This document shows positions 61,885 through 64,000 of a stretch of 64,000 nt of DNA, piece by piece. Origin of the DNA: Strix aluco (lineage: Eukaryota > Chordata > Aves > Strigiformes > Strigidae); the NCBI RefSeq assembly GCF_031877795.1, contig NW_027436632.1, forward strand, positions 306,001 to 370,000, written 5' to 3'. Numbering within the stretch: position 1 is the stretch's first letter; each line of letters starts with the position of its first letter. A program made the translations under genes and the position numbers. The notes beneath the pieces were generated by a model. The model searched no databases. It was not told where the DNA came from and was given only the letters and a program-made list of their open reading frames with translations.

Positions 61885-63598
61885 TCAGAAAGATGGAATA
61901 ATCCACCTTGTATTAATTTTGTGCTCCTTTCTATAAGCATCTTTGGCCTTCCAGGTGTACTTATTAAGGGGTGTGTCCAACACCAGTGGCACTGTGCCCA
62001 CTGTAGGAAGTGCGACCAAGATAGGTTGTCCTGGAAAATGAGATGGATTGCTGGGGGTGGAGGTGTAACACCTGCGAGCTGTCCTCCAGGCCGGGCAGGA
62101 GGCAACTGACCTCGCCATCCTCTTTAGGGACCTGGAGACCTTGTGCAGTGACACCTGCCAGTTCTGCACAAGTTGTTCTAATTTTTGGGTTGTGAGTCCA
62201 TCCATCAAGTCACGGGGAACACCTTTCTGAAGCCCTAGTTGCCACAGTCCCTGTCGAGTTAGGGGCCTCTCTCTCCCAAAATTCTGAAATCGAGGTGATC
62301 CCAAGCCTTGGCCCTTCCTCATGGATGACTGTCACCCACTAATTTGCTCTGCAGCCCGTACGACCCTGGTTTCAGTTCTTTGGGACGATCCACCAACGGG
62401 GCCATATTTTCTCCCAAAATTAATCAATTCCTGGGCTACCTCTCCCCATGTCCATACTTTCCTCCCTGGCTGTCGGTGGTCAGGAGTCACTATCCCCTCA
62501 AGACTGGCCGTCATTCTTTCTACATTAGAACTATTTTGAATTTTTCCTTGTAACTGAATGCCAATGGGTTTCAGGGAGTCAGGAAGTCCTCGTATCAGGG
62601 GAGTCATCCTCTCTGGGTCCACAGGCATCATCATCGGGGAGCCTTGGTTAGGCTTGAGCTCCCGATCATACATCATCTGCAGACAGGCGGCCTTCTGCAC
62701 ACTTTCCACTAACTGATCCACCGTTCCTGTTATGGCAAGGGGATCCCCCCTCTCCAAGGGGTTCAGCCCTCCAGCCCTGTACGCAACTCTGAGTCAATGA
62801 CCATGGGGCTCGGCGGTCGCCGGTCCTTAAAAACACACCCGGACCCCAATATCCTTCTGCTTCTTTCTCTGACAACAATATTCTATCCCCTCCTGACAAA
62901 GACACTCTCCACACATACTCTGTCTCTGATTCCTTTGCAGTCCTTGCAAAATCTTTTTTCAACTTTGCCAATTCGGTTCATGTAAATGGGACTTCTTTGG
63001 TGATAACCTGAGGACGGTTATCTCTATCGTCCTCGTACACATACTCTGTTTTAACCAGCGGATACATATGGGGGGGGCTTTTTACAGTTTCTTTTGCCTT
63101 TTGCAAATCCCCTTGGGGACAAATTTGCCGTATCCCCTTCTCCAGAAGTTTCACCTCTGCCTTCGCCAGTGTATCCGTCTTCCTCAAAAGTTGCTCCCTC
63201 AATTCATCCTTTAATATTATATTTTGTTTCCTCTCATTCTCTAGAAATTCTTTGGTTTCTTTCAATTGTTCCTGCAGGGTCTGTATGACCCTCTGCAGGG
63301 AGTCTATTACCATATCAGTTTGATACGACTTCTGCTTTTTCTCTTCCACCGCAGCTGCCAGACTGGCACCCAGGACTGCACATATAAAACCTTTGCCCTT
63401 GCCAGACCTGACTTTTGCATCTTTCTGTAGGGCAACAATCCTATCAGTAACAGCCTGTAAGTTGTACCAATTCCCTCGGGCCCAATCCATTCCAGGCACC
63501 GAAGGTCTTGATTTATGTTTCTCTAACAATTTAAACAAAGTTTCCTTCCCTATTTTGGGTACTTCCTCTTTTGAGGGGTTTTCTAAAGCAGTACTCAT
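61885..63598 (-). pseudogene. gag: Gag polyprotein, broken by two stops and a frameshift
   Basis: Starts MSTALENPSKEEVPKIGKET. The first 206 codons are open and include a long coiled coil at about residues 95-160 (SLQRVIQTLQEQLKETKEF and onward). An in-frame TGA at 62978-62980 interrupts; the same frame resumes (KLKKDFARTAKESETEYVW) until a frameshift near 62790. A second frame then carries capsid-like sequence (RMTPLIRGLPDSLKPIGIQL, WGEVAQELINFGRKYG) to a TGA at 62332-62334, and more open sequence follows to 61885. No CCHC zinc knuckle and no protease were found. The coiled-coil N-terminus resembles ERNI/ENS-1-type avian Gag in character. Confidence 0.78.
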
Positions 63599-63655
63599 TT
63601 TTCTTCAAAGCAAGACAACAACTCCTCAGTTACAGAATATTACACAATGTCAAAT

Positions 63656-63830
63656 TTCCCCTGTTCACTCTCAGGAGGCCAAATCTGAATTTAACACAAA
63701 AGCAATGCAAAGGGGATTATCGTCCTGAGAGGGCCACACCTGGGTATGCAAGTACCCCCTGTTCAGTCTCAGGAGGTCACAACTTACTGTAACACAAAGG
63801 GAGTTATTTCATCCTGAGAAGTTTGCATCT
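63656..63830. repeat. Imperfect 100-bp duplication in the retroviral leader
   Basis: CCCTGTTCACTCTCAGGAGG at 63658 recurs as CCCTGTTCAGTCTCAGGAGG at 63758. Each copy is followed by AACACAAA and by (A/T)T(C/T)...TCCTGAGA. It lies between primer site and gag, the region of packaging signals in retroviruses; function here is unknown. Confidence 0.7.
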
Positions 63831-63867
63831 AACACAGCAAGATAGTACAGCACTCTCGTCTCAAGGG

Positions 63868-63885
63868 ATCCTGTCTGTGACGCCA
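63868..63885 (-). other. Putative primer-binding site, tRNA not assigned
   Basis: Minus strand TGGCGTCACAGACAGGAT, eight bases inside the 5' LTR edge. It starts with the TGG that pairs with the CCA end of a tRNA. The rest does not fully match any common retroviral primer I know; a tRNA-Ser-like match with mismatches is the nearest guess. Confidence 0.5.
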
Positions 63886-63893
63886 ATTTAAAA

Positions 63894-64000
63894 TGTCCCG
63901 ATCCAATATCGGGGCGGGTTCTTAAACGATCCCAAGAGCGAGATCAAGACACAAACGAGGTCAAATGCTGTATAACCTTGTGAGCTTTATTTCCCGTAAC
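63894..64000 (-). repeat. 5' LTR, first 107 bases in window
   Basis: Identical to 58746-58852. Includes the LTR terminus next to the primer site and a minus-strand AATAAA at 63986-63991. The LTR continues beyond the window end. Confidence 0.9.

Larger units (their letters stand above)
58746..64000 (-). mobile_element. Endogenous retrovirus inserted in the telomere-like array, pol-less
   Basis: Minus-strand provirus bounded by the same LTR end at 58746 and 63894 (5148 bases apart). Order along the minus strand: 5' LTR (running off the window), primer site, leader, gag, env, two small membrane-protein frames, 3' LTR. No protease, reverse transcriptase or integrase is recognisable between gag and env. 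The Gag N-terminus with a long coiled coil recalls the avian ENS-1/ERNI (Soprano) elements, but that is a recollection of style rather than an alignment. Coding regions carry stops and frameshifts although the visible LTR ends are identical. Confidence 0.85.

Overview
This window looks like avian nuclear DNA. It carries CR1 LINE 3' ends, an ERVL-type provirus, an alpharetrovirus-like env/LTR remnant, exons with avian-style introns, and a TTAGGG-type array near its right side. The species cannot be fixed from sequence alone. No bacterial features, tRNA or rRNA genes were seen.

Layout from left to right. 1-6450 is ordinary non-coding DNA. 6451-9948 is a 5'-complete but 3'-truncated ERVL provirus (LTR, Lys-type primer site, gag, protease, part of reverse transcriptase). 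11555-11797 is the terminal coding exon of an HDAC11-like gene on the + strand, followed by what may be a long 3' UTR. 16031-30980 is a single 15-kb minisatellite: about 20-22 bp of AAGACAGGCGACGAC(N)TCGCC alternating with runs of C, very rich in CpG, with visible higher-order repeats. 31681-34148 on the - strand holds five exon-sized pieces of a poly(A) polymerase gamma (PAPOLG)-like gene. They have introns, two in-frame stops and damaged splice sites, so this is an unprocessed pseudogene whose missing 3' part lies on the side of the minisatellite. An orphan CpG island at 37.2-37.9 kb could be the remains of its promoter.

37.9-50.7 kb has LTR and CR1 debris but no gene I can recognise. 51604-52532 is the 3' end of an alpharetrovirus-like element: env remnant, polypurine tract and a complete 385-bp LTR. 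From 53.4 kb the sequence becomes subtelomere-like: 350-400 bp tandem repeats, 68-70 bp tandem repeats, a hairpin, a C-rich/G-rich strand switch, and then 3.7 kb of degenerate TTAGGG. If that array keeps native telomere polarity, the chromosome end lies to the right.

The array is interrupted at 58746 by a - strand endogenous retrovirus that runs off the window. Its LTR ends match over 107/107 bases although its gag and env are broken and pol is absent. Between env and the 3' LTR it carries two related small membrane-protein frames, which I regard as the most unusual coding signal here. The only possibly functional host coding sequence is the HDAC11-like exon; the rest is repeats, relics and retroviral remains.
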